A stretch of DNA of 14,460 nt from Candidatus Neoanaerotignum tabaqchaliae (lineage in GTDB: Bacteria > Bacillota > Clostridia > Lachnospirales > Anaerotignaceae), in contig CAJFUS010000148.1 of assembly GCA_904420235.1 (NCBI GenBank), forward strand, positions 1-14,460, read 5' to 3'. The first letter of the stretch is position 1, and each line of letters starts with the position of its first letter. Made by a program: the position numbers and the translations under genes. Under the pieces are notes generated by a model, which did not search any database, was not told the DNA's origin, and saw only the letters and a program-made list of their open reading frames with translations. This document shows, piece by piece, positions 1 through 5,737 of the stretch.

Positions 1-24
1 AAATTATAAAATTTTAATTTTTAG

Positions 25-53
25 TAGAAACTCACTATCTCTAATGATATAAT
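25..53 (+). promoter_or_regulatory. Putative sigma-A promoter of the DMT transporter gene
   Basis: A TATAAT -10 hexamer lies at 48-53 and is preceded by TGA, giving an extended -10 (TGN). A weak -35, TAGAAA (25-30), sits 17 bases upstream. The start codon follows at 88, so the leader would be about 28 bases. The match is by eye only; no transcript data are available. Confidence 0.6.
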
Positions 54-87
54 AACCGGAAAGGTTTTTAATTTTTGGAGGCGCAAT

Positions 88-960
88 ATGCTTAACAGAC
101 TGTCAAATAAAAATAAAGCTATATTGTTTCTAATTTTATCATCATTTTTCTTCACTATAATGAATATTTGCGTAAGAATGTCAGGAGACCTGCCGGTTAT
201 GGAAAAAAGCTTTTTCCGAAATTTTGTCGCTCTTATTGTGGCCGGCATTGTTTTGTATAAAGAAAAATGCCCTGTTCTGCCAAATAAAAAAGCCTTGCCA
301 GCCCTTTTTGTAAGGGCGTTTTTTGGCACACTGGGGATACTTGGTAATTTCTATGCTGTTGACCACCTCGCTTTGGCGGACGCTACAATACTTAATAAGC
401 TTTCGCCGTTTTTTGTAATAATTTTCTCATTTTTTATACTGAGTGAAAAAATAAATAAGGTTCAAATTTTGGGCGTTGCCGTGGCTTTTGTAGGCAGTAT
501 TTTTGTTATAAAGCCAACAGGTGCCAATGCCGATTTTATGGCCTCTATTGTTGGTGTTGTGGGCGGAGTGTGCGCCGGACTTGCCTATACAATGGTTAGG
601 GTTTGCAGCAAAAAAGGCGCCAAGGGTCCGCAGATAGTGTTCTTCTTTTCTTGCTTCTCATGTGTTTTTGCTTTGCCATATATTATATTTAATTACAGTC
701 AAATGTCGCTTCCCCAGTTTTTAACACTAATCGGAGCGGGCACCGCTGCGGCGATGGCTCAATTTTGCATAACAGCGGCCTACTCAAACGCGCCGGCAAG
801 GGAAGTGTCAATTTACGACTACTCACAGCTTATATTTGCCGCGGTTCTTGGATTTTTGATATTTGGAAATGTACCGGATATATACAGTTTTATAGGATAT
901 ATTATAATATGTGGGGCTTCGGCGGCAATGTTCTTTTATAACAACCGAAAAACGGCCTAA
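88..960 (+). CDS. DMT superfamily (EamA-type) membrane transporter
   Basis: This 290-residue protein is almost entirely hydrophobic, with about ten predicted membrane segments. That is the size and layout of the drug/metabolite transporter superfamily, in which two EamA repeats (here roughly residues 10-140 and 150-285) form one permease in the cytoplasmic membrane. The end of the first repeat has the typical stretch KLSPFFVIIFSFFILSEKI followed by a glycine-rich helix. The second repeat opens with GGVCAGLAYTMVR. Members export or import amino acids, nucleotides or other small metabolites; the substrate cannot be read from the sequence. The ATG at 88 follows GGAGG (77-81) with good spacing. 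The gene is first in its visible transcript, with a promoter at 25-53, and lies 96 bases upstream of a thioredoxin gene on the same strand. The family call is confident and the substrate is unknown. Confidence 0.9.
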   Translation: MLNRLSNKNKAILFLILSSFFFTIMNICVRMSGDLPVMEKSFFRNFVALIVAGIVLYKEKCPVLPNKKALPALFVRAFFGTLGILGNFYAVDHLALADATILNKLSPFFVIIFSFFILSEKINKVQILGVAVAFVGSIFVIKPTGANADFMASIVGVVGGVCAGLAYTMVRVCSKKGAKGPQIVFFFSCFSCVFALPYIIFNYSQMSLPQFLTLIGAGTAAAMAQFCITAAYSNAPAREVSIYDYSQLIFAAVLGFLIFGNVPDIYSFIGYIIICGASAAMFFYNNRKTA

Positions 961-973
961 TAATAGAGTGACT

Positions 974-1001
974 TTGTCACTGTCAAAGGGCTCCTTTATA
1001 A
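974..1001 (+). promoter_or_regulatory. Putative promoter of the thioredoxin gene
   Basis: TTGTCA (974-979) and TTATAA (996-1001) are separated by 16 bases, giving a plausible sigma-A promoter in the 96-base gap between the transporter and trxA. Transcription would start near 1008 and the start codon is at 1057. The -35 falls in a small perfect hairpin, AGTGAC-TTT-GTCACT (967-981), right after the transporter stop codon. That hairpin lacks a T-run, so it is not a convincing terminator. Confidence 0.45.
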
Positions 1002-1047
1002 GTAAAATAATCGTATAACAAATTAAGTATTGAGCCCTATAAAGGAG
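988..1047 (+). promoter_or_regulatory. Inverted repeat able to sequester the trxA ribosome binding site
   Basis: CTCCTTTATA (991-1000) is an exact 10-base reverse complement of TATAAAGGAG (1038-1047), which contains the Shine-Dalgarno sequence of trxA. An overlapping pair, GGGCTC (988-993) with GAGCCC (1032-1037), offers a mutually exclusive 6-bp alternative that leaves the ribosome site free. In RNA reading through from the upstream transporter, the 10-bp pairing would hide the ribosome site. RNA started at the proposed trxA promoter (near 1008) would lack the 5' arm. The function is inference. Confidence 0.4.
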
Positions 1048-1056
1048 GAATATAAT

Positions 1057-1365
1057 ATGTCTATAAAAATTACAAGTGATAATTTTGAAAACGAGGTTTT
1101 AAAATCTGATAAACCGGTGCTTGTTGATTTTTACGCTGATTGGTGCACACCATGCCATATGGTTTCTCCAATAATAGAACAGGTTTCGGAAGAAAACGGC
1201 GATATAAAGGTTGGTAAGGTTAATGTTGATGAACAGCCGGAAATAGCGTCAATGTTCGGCGTTATGAATATACCTACTTTTATAATGTTCAAAGAGGGGA
1301 AGGTTGTTGACAGAGTTATGGGAGCGGTGCCAAAAAGCGCTATACTTAAAATGATTGGCAAATAA
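1057..1365 (+). CDS. trxA: Thioredoxin (WCTPC active site)
   Basis: This 102-residue protein is a single thioredoxin fold of normal length. It has the core strand VLVDFYADWCTPC, with the redox pair C30 and C33, and the cis-proline loop NIPTF about 45 residues later. It would reduce protein disulfides in the cytoplasm, recycled by thioredoxin reductase, which is not in this window. The active site reads WCTPC rather than the usual WCGPC; such a change between the cysteines tunes redox potential and partner choice in this family. An in-frame ATG at 1030 exists, but the ATG at 1057 has a strong AAAGGAGG (1041-1048) at correct spacing and starts at the normal N-terminus, so I use it. The gene follows a DMT transporter and converges on a Crp/Fnr-type regulator. 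The ribosome site lies in an inverted repeat described separately. Confidence 0.93.
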   Translation: MSIKITSDNFENEVLKSDKPVLVDFYADWCTPCHMVSPIIEQVSEENGDIKVGKVNVDEQPEIASMFGVMNIPTFIMFKEGKVVDRVMGAVPKSAILKMIGK

Positions 1366-1370
1366 AAAGC

Positions 1371-1555
1371 TGTTGTTTTAATATGTATTTAAAGCTGAAA
1401 TTAAAACTCAATTTTGTCCCGCCGATTAAGAGCTGTATTTTAATAAGAAACAGAAATAATCTTACAGATTAACTTATATTTTCTTATTTTATTACTCCTT
1501 ATACGGCGGGGCCTTAATTGAGTTATTTTTATTTGATTTATTAATTAAAACAACA
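1371..1555. repeat. Nested inverted repeats downstream of trxA
   Basis: Three or four pairs of arms are nested around one centre: TGTTGTTTTAAT (1371-1382) with ATTAAAACAACA (1544-1555); AACTCAATT (1405-1413) with AATTGAGTT (1516-1524); CCCGCCG (1418-1424) with CGGCGGG (1504-1510); AATAAGAAA (1442-1450) with TTTCTTATT (1480-1488). All are perfect pairs in the correct nesting order, so the 185 bases could fold into one long interrupted hairpin. Its 3' side is followed by a T-rich stretch (1525-1535), so it might also end trxA transcription. It could be a degenerate miniature element, a structured RNA or an elaborate terminator. I find no target-site duplication. No coding frame here is convincing. 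Confidence 0.55.
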
Positions 1556-1556
1556 T

Positions 1557-1617
1557 CAAAAAAGAGTATGCGAGATAAGTGTGGTGGATATTTACACACT
1601 AAGCGTATACTCTTTAT
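1557..1617 (-). terminator. Terminator of the Crp/Fnr regulator gene
   Basis: AAAGAGTAT (1561-1569) pairs with ATACTCTTT (1607-1615), and inside it AGTGTG (1578-1583) pairs with CACACT (1595-1600). Read on the minus strand, the stem is followed by a run of six T (the A-run before 1566), as expected for an intrinsic terminator 40-100 bases after the regulator's stop codon. On the plus strand the tail is weaker, so it may also stop trxA transcripts, but less well. Confidence 0.7.
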
Positions 1618-1654
1618 ATTAATTTAGAAAGGCCAAATTTAAAGGCGGCGTTTA

Positions 1655-2311
1655 TTATTTGGACAAATCCGCAAGCTTTTTATAGTCAGTTATTTTTATT
1701 TTGCCTCTTGAAAGCTCTACAATTCCCTCAAGCTGAAAATATTTAAGCATTCTTGTAACAACCTCTCTTGCGGTGCCGGTGTGGTTGGCTATTTTTTCAT
1801 GAGTAATTGTTATTGTGTCGCTTTGCTCAATGGAGCTTTCATTCAGTATAAAATCCGCCAAGCGTCTGTCAAAGCTGCTAAAAAGTATTTTGTCAATAAG
1901 CCACATAACCTCGGCAAAACGCTCCGTCATTATTTTGTTTGTATATCCGGCCACAGCTGCGGAGCTTTCCATAAGCCTTTTATAAACGTTAGGGGGTATA
2001 AGCCAAAATTCCGAGTCCTTTTCCGCCTGAATAAATATATCAAGGGATACGCTTGAAAGTACGCATGAAGCTGAAAAAAGGCAGATGTCGCCTTCAAAAA
2101 GCCGGTAAAGAGTAACCTCACGACCTTCCGAGGAGTTTATGTAGGCTCTCAGCATTCCGGTTTGTATAACAAAAAGACCAACACAGTCGGCAGAACCACT
2201 GTGAAGTATGTCTCCTTTTTTTGCTTGGCGCAACAAAGCATGGCTTTTAAGCAATGTCTTTTCATCGGCGCTCAGCTTGTCCCACATGGGGAAAATATCC
2301 TCAATTTCCAT
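1655..2311 (-). CDS. Crp/Fnr family transcriptional regulator
   Basis: This 218-residue cytoplasmic DNA-binding regulator has an N-terminal cyclic-nucleotide-binding-type beta-barrel (about residues 15-115, with typical GDIL and LFVIQTGMLRAY strands). A long dimer helix follows (about 120-155), then a Crp-type winged helix (about 160-215) with the recognition helix near GTAREVVTRMLKYF. Length and order match the family. The four-cysteine iron-sulfur pattern of true FNR is absent, but there are three cysteines in the sensor domain (C43, C77, C83), two in the segment GDICLFSASCVL. Thiol or other redox sensing is possible and is inference only. A TTG start 18 bases upstream is open, but it overlaps the ribosome site; GAGGGAG lies about nine bases before the ATG at 2311, so that start is chosen. 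The gene converges with trxA, has its own terminator, and has a palindrome in its promoter that suggests self-control. Confidence 0.88.
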   Translation of the reverse strand: MEIEDIFPMWDKLSADEKTLLKSHALLRQAKKGDILHSGSADCVGLFVIQTGMLRAYINSSEGREVTLYRLFEGDICLFSASCVLSSVSLDIFIQAEKDSEFWLIPPNVYKRLMESSAAVAGYTNKIMTERFAEVMWLIDKILFSSFDRRLADFILNESSIEQSDTITITHEKIANHTGTAREVVTRMLKYFQLEGIVELSRGKIKITDYKKLADLSK

Positions 2312-2367
2312 TTCAGTCAACTCCCTCAAAATTAGAGATTTCCGGTTATTTTTGAAAATTTATATAA

Positions 2368-2397
2368 AGTATATCACAGTTTAAATAACTGTTACAA
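2368..2397 (-). promoter_or_regulatory. Putative crp-type gene promoter with embedded palindromic operator
   Basis: On the minus strand, TTGTAA (2392-2397) and TATACT (2368-2373) are 18 bases apart, with TGA directly before the -10 (extended -10). Between them lies ACAGTT-TAAAT-AACTGT (2376-2392), a perfect 6-bp inverted repeat with a 5-base spacer, about 65 bases upstream of the start codon. A dimeric regulator bound there would block RNA polymerase, so autorepression by the encoded Crp/Fnr protein is the simplest guess. The palindrome is seen; the binding protein is inferred. Confidence 0.5.
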
Positions 2398-2437
2398 ATA
2401 TAAACGTTACATATACAAATTAGCTTTGTTATAAGTG

Positions 2438-2640
2438 TGATATAAAATTGGGAAACTGCGATTTTGATTAAGGGGAAAGCGGATGCAAGGATTAAGGAGA
2501 GGTTTTATCAACAAAAACTATATTGCGAGTTAAGTCGCGTTTATAAACTTTAACAGTGTGAATAAATCAAAAAACATGTTTATAACCGCTGTAAAAAATA
2601 ATAAAAGTGTAAATAACCGCGTCGGTTTTATATAAAAATT
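2438..2640 (+). other. Gene-free stretch with a possible divergent promoter and short repeats
   Basis: No convincing protein-coding gene lies between the regulator start (2311) and gltX (2707). On the plus strand TGATATAAA (2438-2446) resembles an extended -10, with no clear -35. Downstream are imperfect direct repeats: AGTGTGATATAA (2435), AGTGTGAATAAA (2555) and AGTGTAAATAAC (2606), plus GTTTATAA (2539 and 2578) and ATAACCGC (2582 and 2613). The stretch ends at a strong hairpin with a T-run in the plus direction (2641-2702). A small RNA of roughly 250 bases is possible, not shown. A 16-codon frame at 2483-2533 has a weak ribosome site and is not called a gene. Confidence 0.25.
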
Positions 2641-2702
2641 AAGAAGGCCGGCAAAACAGGTGAGTTTAAAACTCTTCTGTTTTTGCTGTGGCCTTCTTTT
2701 TA
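2641..2702. terminator. Strong hairpin terminator after gltX (bidirectional)
   Basis: AAGAAGGCC (2641-2649) pairs with GGCCTTCTT (2690-2698). The stem continues with CAAAACAG (2652-2659) opposite CTGTTTTTG (2677-2685) and an inner GAGT/ACTC. It lies just after the gltX stop codon. T-rich tails are present in both directions: TTCTTTTT on the plus strand and AATTTTTAT after the stem on the minus strand. It should end gltX transcripts and could also end RNA arriving from the crp side. Confidence 0.8.
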
Positions 2703-2706
2703 CTCC

Positions 2707-4161
2707 TTAAGCCTCAAGAAGCTTTATGCCTTCTTCTATTCTTTTTAATGTTTCTTCTTTTCCCAGTATGTCCGCAAGCTCTATTGCTCCTCCGGGAGAT
2801 GTTGGCTTTCCTGAAAGGGCCGTTCTTATGGGCCACAAAAGCTGTCCGTTTTTAATTCCCAGCTCGGTTACAAGATTAATAAGGGCGTCGTGTATAACGC
2901 TTTCTTCCCATTTATCTATGCCTTCTATAACCGGAACCGCCGCTTTAAGGCTTGAAAGGGCTATTTCCTCGGTGGTTTTCATTTTTTTGTGAACGTAAAG
3001 ACTTGTTTCATATTCAGGCAGACTGTCAAAAAAGTCAACAAGAGTCGGTATGTCGTTAAGGGTCTCAAGCCTTTTTTGAAGGAGAAGGGCTATTTTTTTA
3101 AGGTCAAGAGACTTGTTTTTAATTACTTTCTCGAGGCGCGGCACAACAAGGGACAAATATTTTTCCTGCTCCATATTTTTAATATACTCGCCGTTCATCC
3201 ATGTAAGCTTTGCTGTGTCAAATATAGCTGGTGATTTGCTTAAGCCTGATATATCGAATTTTTGTTTAAGCTCCTCAAGGGTAAATATCTCTGTGTTGTC
3301 GGAAGGACTCCAGCCAAGAAGGGCTATATAGTTAACTATAGCTTCAGGAATATAGCCTTTGTCAACCAAATCGCCGAATGAGGCGTCGCCGTTGCGTTTT
3401 GAAAGCTTGTTGTGGGCGTCTTTCATAACCGGCGGAAGATGAACATATTCAGGTGCGTCCCAGCCAAAAGCTTTGTAAAGCAGATTATATTTAGGTGTGG
3501 AAGAAAGATATTCGCTTCCCCTTACAACGTGGGTAATGTTCATAAGATGGTCGTCAACAACATTGGCAAAGTTATATGTTGGCATTCCATCGGACTTTAT
3601 TAAAATTTGGTCGTCAAGCTCGCTGTTGTCAACGGTTATGCTTCCGTAAACAACATCGTTAAATGTTGTTGTGCCTTCCTGAGGCATTTTTTGACGTATA
3701 ACAAAAGGCTTTCCGCTTTTAAGGTTTTCGTCTATTTCCTCTTTTGTAAGCGAAAGGCAGTGCCGGTCGTATTTTGCGAAAGCGTCGCCCTCTGCGTTGC
3801 TTTCCTTAAGGCTGTCAAGTCTTTCCTTTGTGCAGAAGCAGTAGTATGCCTCGCCTTTTTCAACCAGTTCAAGGGCGTATTTCATATATATTCCAAGCTT
3901 CATTCTTTCGCTTTGGATATATGGTCCATATCCGCCGTCCTTGTCCGGTCCCTCGTCATGCTCAAGGCCGGTAACTTTAAGGGTGTTGTATATAATGTCA
4001 ACAGCACCCTCAACATATCTTTCCTGGTCGGTGTCCTCTATTCTGAGTATAAATTTTCCGCCCTTGGATTTGGCTATAAGATATTCATATAAAGCCGTTC
4101 TAAGGTTGCCTATGTGCATATAGCCTGTTGGACTTGGGGCAAATCTTGTTCTTACTTCCAT
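2707..4161 (-). CDS. gltX: Glutamyl-tRNA synthetase
   Basis: This is a class I aminoacyl-tRNA synthetase of 484 residues, the usual size for bacterial GluRS. It charges tRNA-Glu with glutamate using ATP in the cytoplasm. The N-terminus reads RTRFAPSPTGYMHIGN, with the HIGH-type ATP motif at H16-N19, followed by RIEDTD. The second signature, KLSKR, is at 252-256. A zinc site is visible as C108-x-C110 and Y131-x3-C135, matching the CxC/YxxxC arrangement of the E. coli enzyme. The C-terminal third is the helical anticodon-binding region. An upstream in-frame ATG would add 14 residues, but AGGAAG lies just before the ATG at 4161 and the family start fits there. A sigma-A promoter sits in the 81-base gap to mocR, and a strong hairpin follows the stop. 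Whether it also charges tRNA-Gln cannot be read here. Confidence 0.97.
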   Translation of the reverse strand: MEVRTRFAPSPTGYMHIGNLRTALYEYLIAKSKGGKFILRIEDTDQERYVEGAVDIIYNTLKVTGLEHDEGPDKDGGYGPYIQSERMKLGIYMKYALELVEKGEAYYCFCTKERLDSLKESNAEGDAFAKYDRHCLSLTKEEIDENLKSGKPFVIRQKMPQEGTTTFNDVVYGSITVDNSELDDQILIKSDGMPTYNFANVVDDHLMNITHVVRGSEYLSSTPKYNLLYKAFGWDAPEYVHLPPVMKDAHNKLSKRNGDASFGDLVDKGYIPEAIVNYIALLGWSPSDNTEIFTLEELKQKFDISGLSKSPAIFDTAKLTWMNGEYIKNMEQEKYLSLVVPRLEKVIKNKSLDLKKIALLLQKRLETLNDIPTLVDFFDSLPEYETSLYVHKKMKTTEEIALSSLKAAVPVIEGIDKWEESVIHDALINLVTELGIKNGQLLWPIRTALSGKPTSPGGAIELADILGKEETLKRIEEGIKLLEA

Positions 4162-4210
4162 TTGTATCTTCCTTTCGGTTATTTTTAAAAATATAAGGCG
4201 CAATAAATAT

Positions 4211-4239
4211 ATTTTACATTTTAAAAGACGATGTGTAAA
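4211..4239 (-). promoter_or_regulatory. Putative sigma-A promoter of gltX
   Basis: On the minus strand TTTACA (4234-4239) and TAAAAT (4211-4216) are separated by exactly 17 bases, in the short gap between the mocR-type gene and gltX. Transcription would begin near 4204, about 40 bases before the gltX start. gltX can therefore be expressed independently of the upstream regulator gene. Confidence 0.6.
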
Positions 4240-4242
4240 GCA

Positions 4243-5667
4243 TTATAAAATACTGTCCACACATTCGGCAATACGTCTTATGCCGCTTTCCATTTTGGCC
4301 GGTGTTACGGCAGTAAAGCACAGCCTTATGTATCCGGTTTTTGAGCCGTCTATTAAAAATTTGCTTCCTGGTGAAACTATTACGTTTTTTTGCGCAAGAG
4401 ACTGGGAAAGCCTTTTAAAATCTTCAATTCCCGTATCAATCCAAAGGCTTATGCCGCCATAGGGCTTTATATACCTGCACAGGTCTTTAAGGTGTCTGTC
4501 ACAGTATTTTACAGCCGCTTTATATTGTTCCCTTCCGTAGAGACGCAGCTTTTCAATGTGCTCTTTGTATAGATTTTTTGAAAGGTATATGTCAAGGGCC
4601 TTCTGCAAAAGTCCTGATGTGGATATATCTGTTGTGTATTTGGCGTTTGTTATGCTTTGTGTTATTTTGTTGGGTAAAACAGCAAAGCCTATCCTAAGGC
4701 CTGGCATAAGTATTTTAGAGAAGCTTTTTATATATATAACCCTGTTGTGGTAGTCCAAAGCCTTATAGGGAACTATGGCGGCTCTTGTGTAGTTAAAATC
4801 ATAAAGGTTGTCGTCTTCTATTATATAAAAGCCATATTTGTCAGCTAACTCAAGAATACGCCTTTTTTTGTTAAGAGAGCAGGATATTCCTGTCGGAGTT
4901 TGAAAATAGGCCATTGAGTAGAAAAACTTTGGCTTATAAAGCTTCGCCATGTTTTCTATGGCAGATATGTCCGGGCCGTTGTCCTCTAATGGTATTTCAA
5001 CTATCCGGCAGCCTCTTGATATAAAGGCTCCGGCGGCGCCGTAAAATGTGGGGTTCTCCGCAAGAACAACGTCACCGTAGCTTACCATTGCTTTTGAAAC
5101 TATGTCGATTCCCTGCTGAGCGCCGGAAAGTATTTGTATGTTCTCGGGATAAGTGTTTATGCCATAGTCTGTAAGATATGAACAGATTTTTTCTCTAAGA
5201 GGCATGTATCCCTGACTGTCTACGGTATAAAAAGCGCCGCCGCCCTCTCTGTCAAGAAGCTCATTTAGGGAGGTTTTAAACTCTTCTGTTGGGAAAAGTT
5301 TTTGAGGCAGCGACGAGTCGGCAAAATTTATAAATCCACTGGCATTTTTATAGTGCTCGTTTTCCCGATTTTGAAAAACGTTTTCTTTTTCAACGGGCTT
5401 TGGTATTTCGTCAAGCAGTATAGGGGAAACAAATGTACCGCTTCCCACATGGGAATAGACGGCCTTTTTGTTTTCAAGGTATTTATATGCTGAAACTATT
5501 GTAACAGTGTTCACTCCAAGGGCCTCGGCAGTTTTGCGTATGGGCGGCAGACGATAGTTTGGCTTAAGAGTGCCGTCCTCTATAAGACGGAATATAGCGT
5601 CTCCTATCTGACGGTATATGGGTATATCAGAATTTTTGTCAATGTTTATTAAGAACACCGGCTCCAT
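4243..5667 (-). CDS. MocR-type regulator: GntR winged helix fused to aminotransferase domain
   Basis: This 474-residue two-domain protein has the size of the MocR/PdxR family. Residues about 10-80 form a GntR winged helix (PIYRQIGDAIFRLIEDG, then LPPIRKTAEALGVN and VGSGTFVSP). Residues about 110-474 have the fold-type I aminotransferase pattern: LSGAQQGID, the AENPTFYGAAG loop, the aspartate region IIEDDNLYDFNY, and the PLP-lysine motif SFSKILMPGLRIGF with K318. In this family the aminotransferase domain usually senses PLP or an amino compound rather than acting as an enzyme, so DNA binding is the likely role; catalysis is not excluded. The ATG at 5667 has an AAGGA-type ribosome site nearby. 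Family members often control a divergent neighbour, but both neighbours (gltX and the SLH gene) lie on the same strand here, so the target is unclear. A terminator separates it from the upstream SLH gene; its own promoter was not identified. Confidence 0.9.
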   Translation of the reverse strand: MEPVFLINIDKNSDIPIYRQIGDAIFRLIEDGTLKPNYRLPPIRKTAEALGVNTVTIVSAYKYLENKKAVYSHVGSGTFVSPILLDEIPKPVEKENVFQNRENEHYKNASGFINFADSSLPQKLFPTEEFKTSLNELLDREGGGAFYTVDSQGYMPLREKICSYLTDYGINTYPENIQILSGAQQGIDIVSKAMVSYGDVVLAENPTFYGAAGAFISRGCRIVEIPLEDNGPDISAIENMAKLYKPKFFYSMAYFQTPTGISCSLNKKRRILELADKYGFYIIEDDNLYDFNYTRAAIVPYKALDYHNRVIYIKSFSKILMPGLRIGFAVLPNKITQSITNAKYTTDISTSGLLQKALDIYLSKNLYKEHIEKLRLYGREQYKAAVKYCDRHLKDLCRYIKPYGGISLWIDTGIEDFKRLSQSLAQKNVIVSPGSKFLIDGSKTGYIRLCFTAVTPAKMESGIRRIAECVDSIL

Positions 5668-5680
5668 TTTATCAGTCCTT

Positions 5681-5713
5681 TTTAATTTTAAAAGCCGCGG
5701 TAAATTCCGCGGC
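5681..5713 (-). terminator. Terminator of the SLH-protein gene
   Basis: GCCGCGG (5694-5700) and CCGCGGC (5707-5713) form a perfect 7-bp GC stem with a 6-base loop. On the minus strand it is followed by TTTTAAAATT. It lies 25 bases beyond the stop of the SLH gene and just upstream of the mocR-type gene, insulating the two. Confidence 0.8.
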
Positions 5714-5737
5714 CTGTTTTATTTTTAGTTTTATTTT

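Noticed and set aside
54..75. AACC-GGAAA-GGTT hairpin followed by T-rich sequence before the transporter gene, considered as an attenuator.
   Set aside because: Only four base pairs; such a stem would not be stable enough to act as a terminator.
967..981. Perfect 6-bp hairpin right after the transporter stop codon.
   Set aside because: No T-run follows, so it is not a convincing intrinsic terminator; it overlaps the proposed trxA -35 instead.
2483..2533. A 16-codon plus-strand frame with a purine-rich stretch before its ATG.
   Set aside because: Too short, no recognisable peptide, and no firm promoter or conservation evidence.
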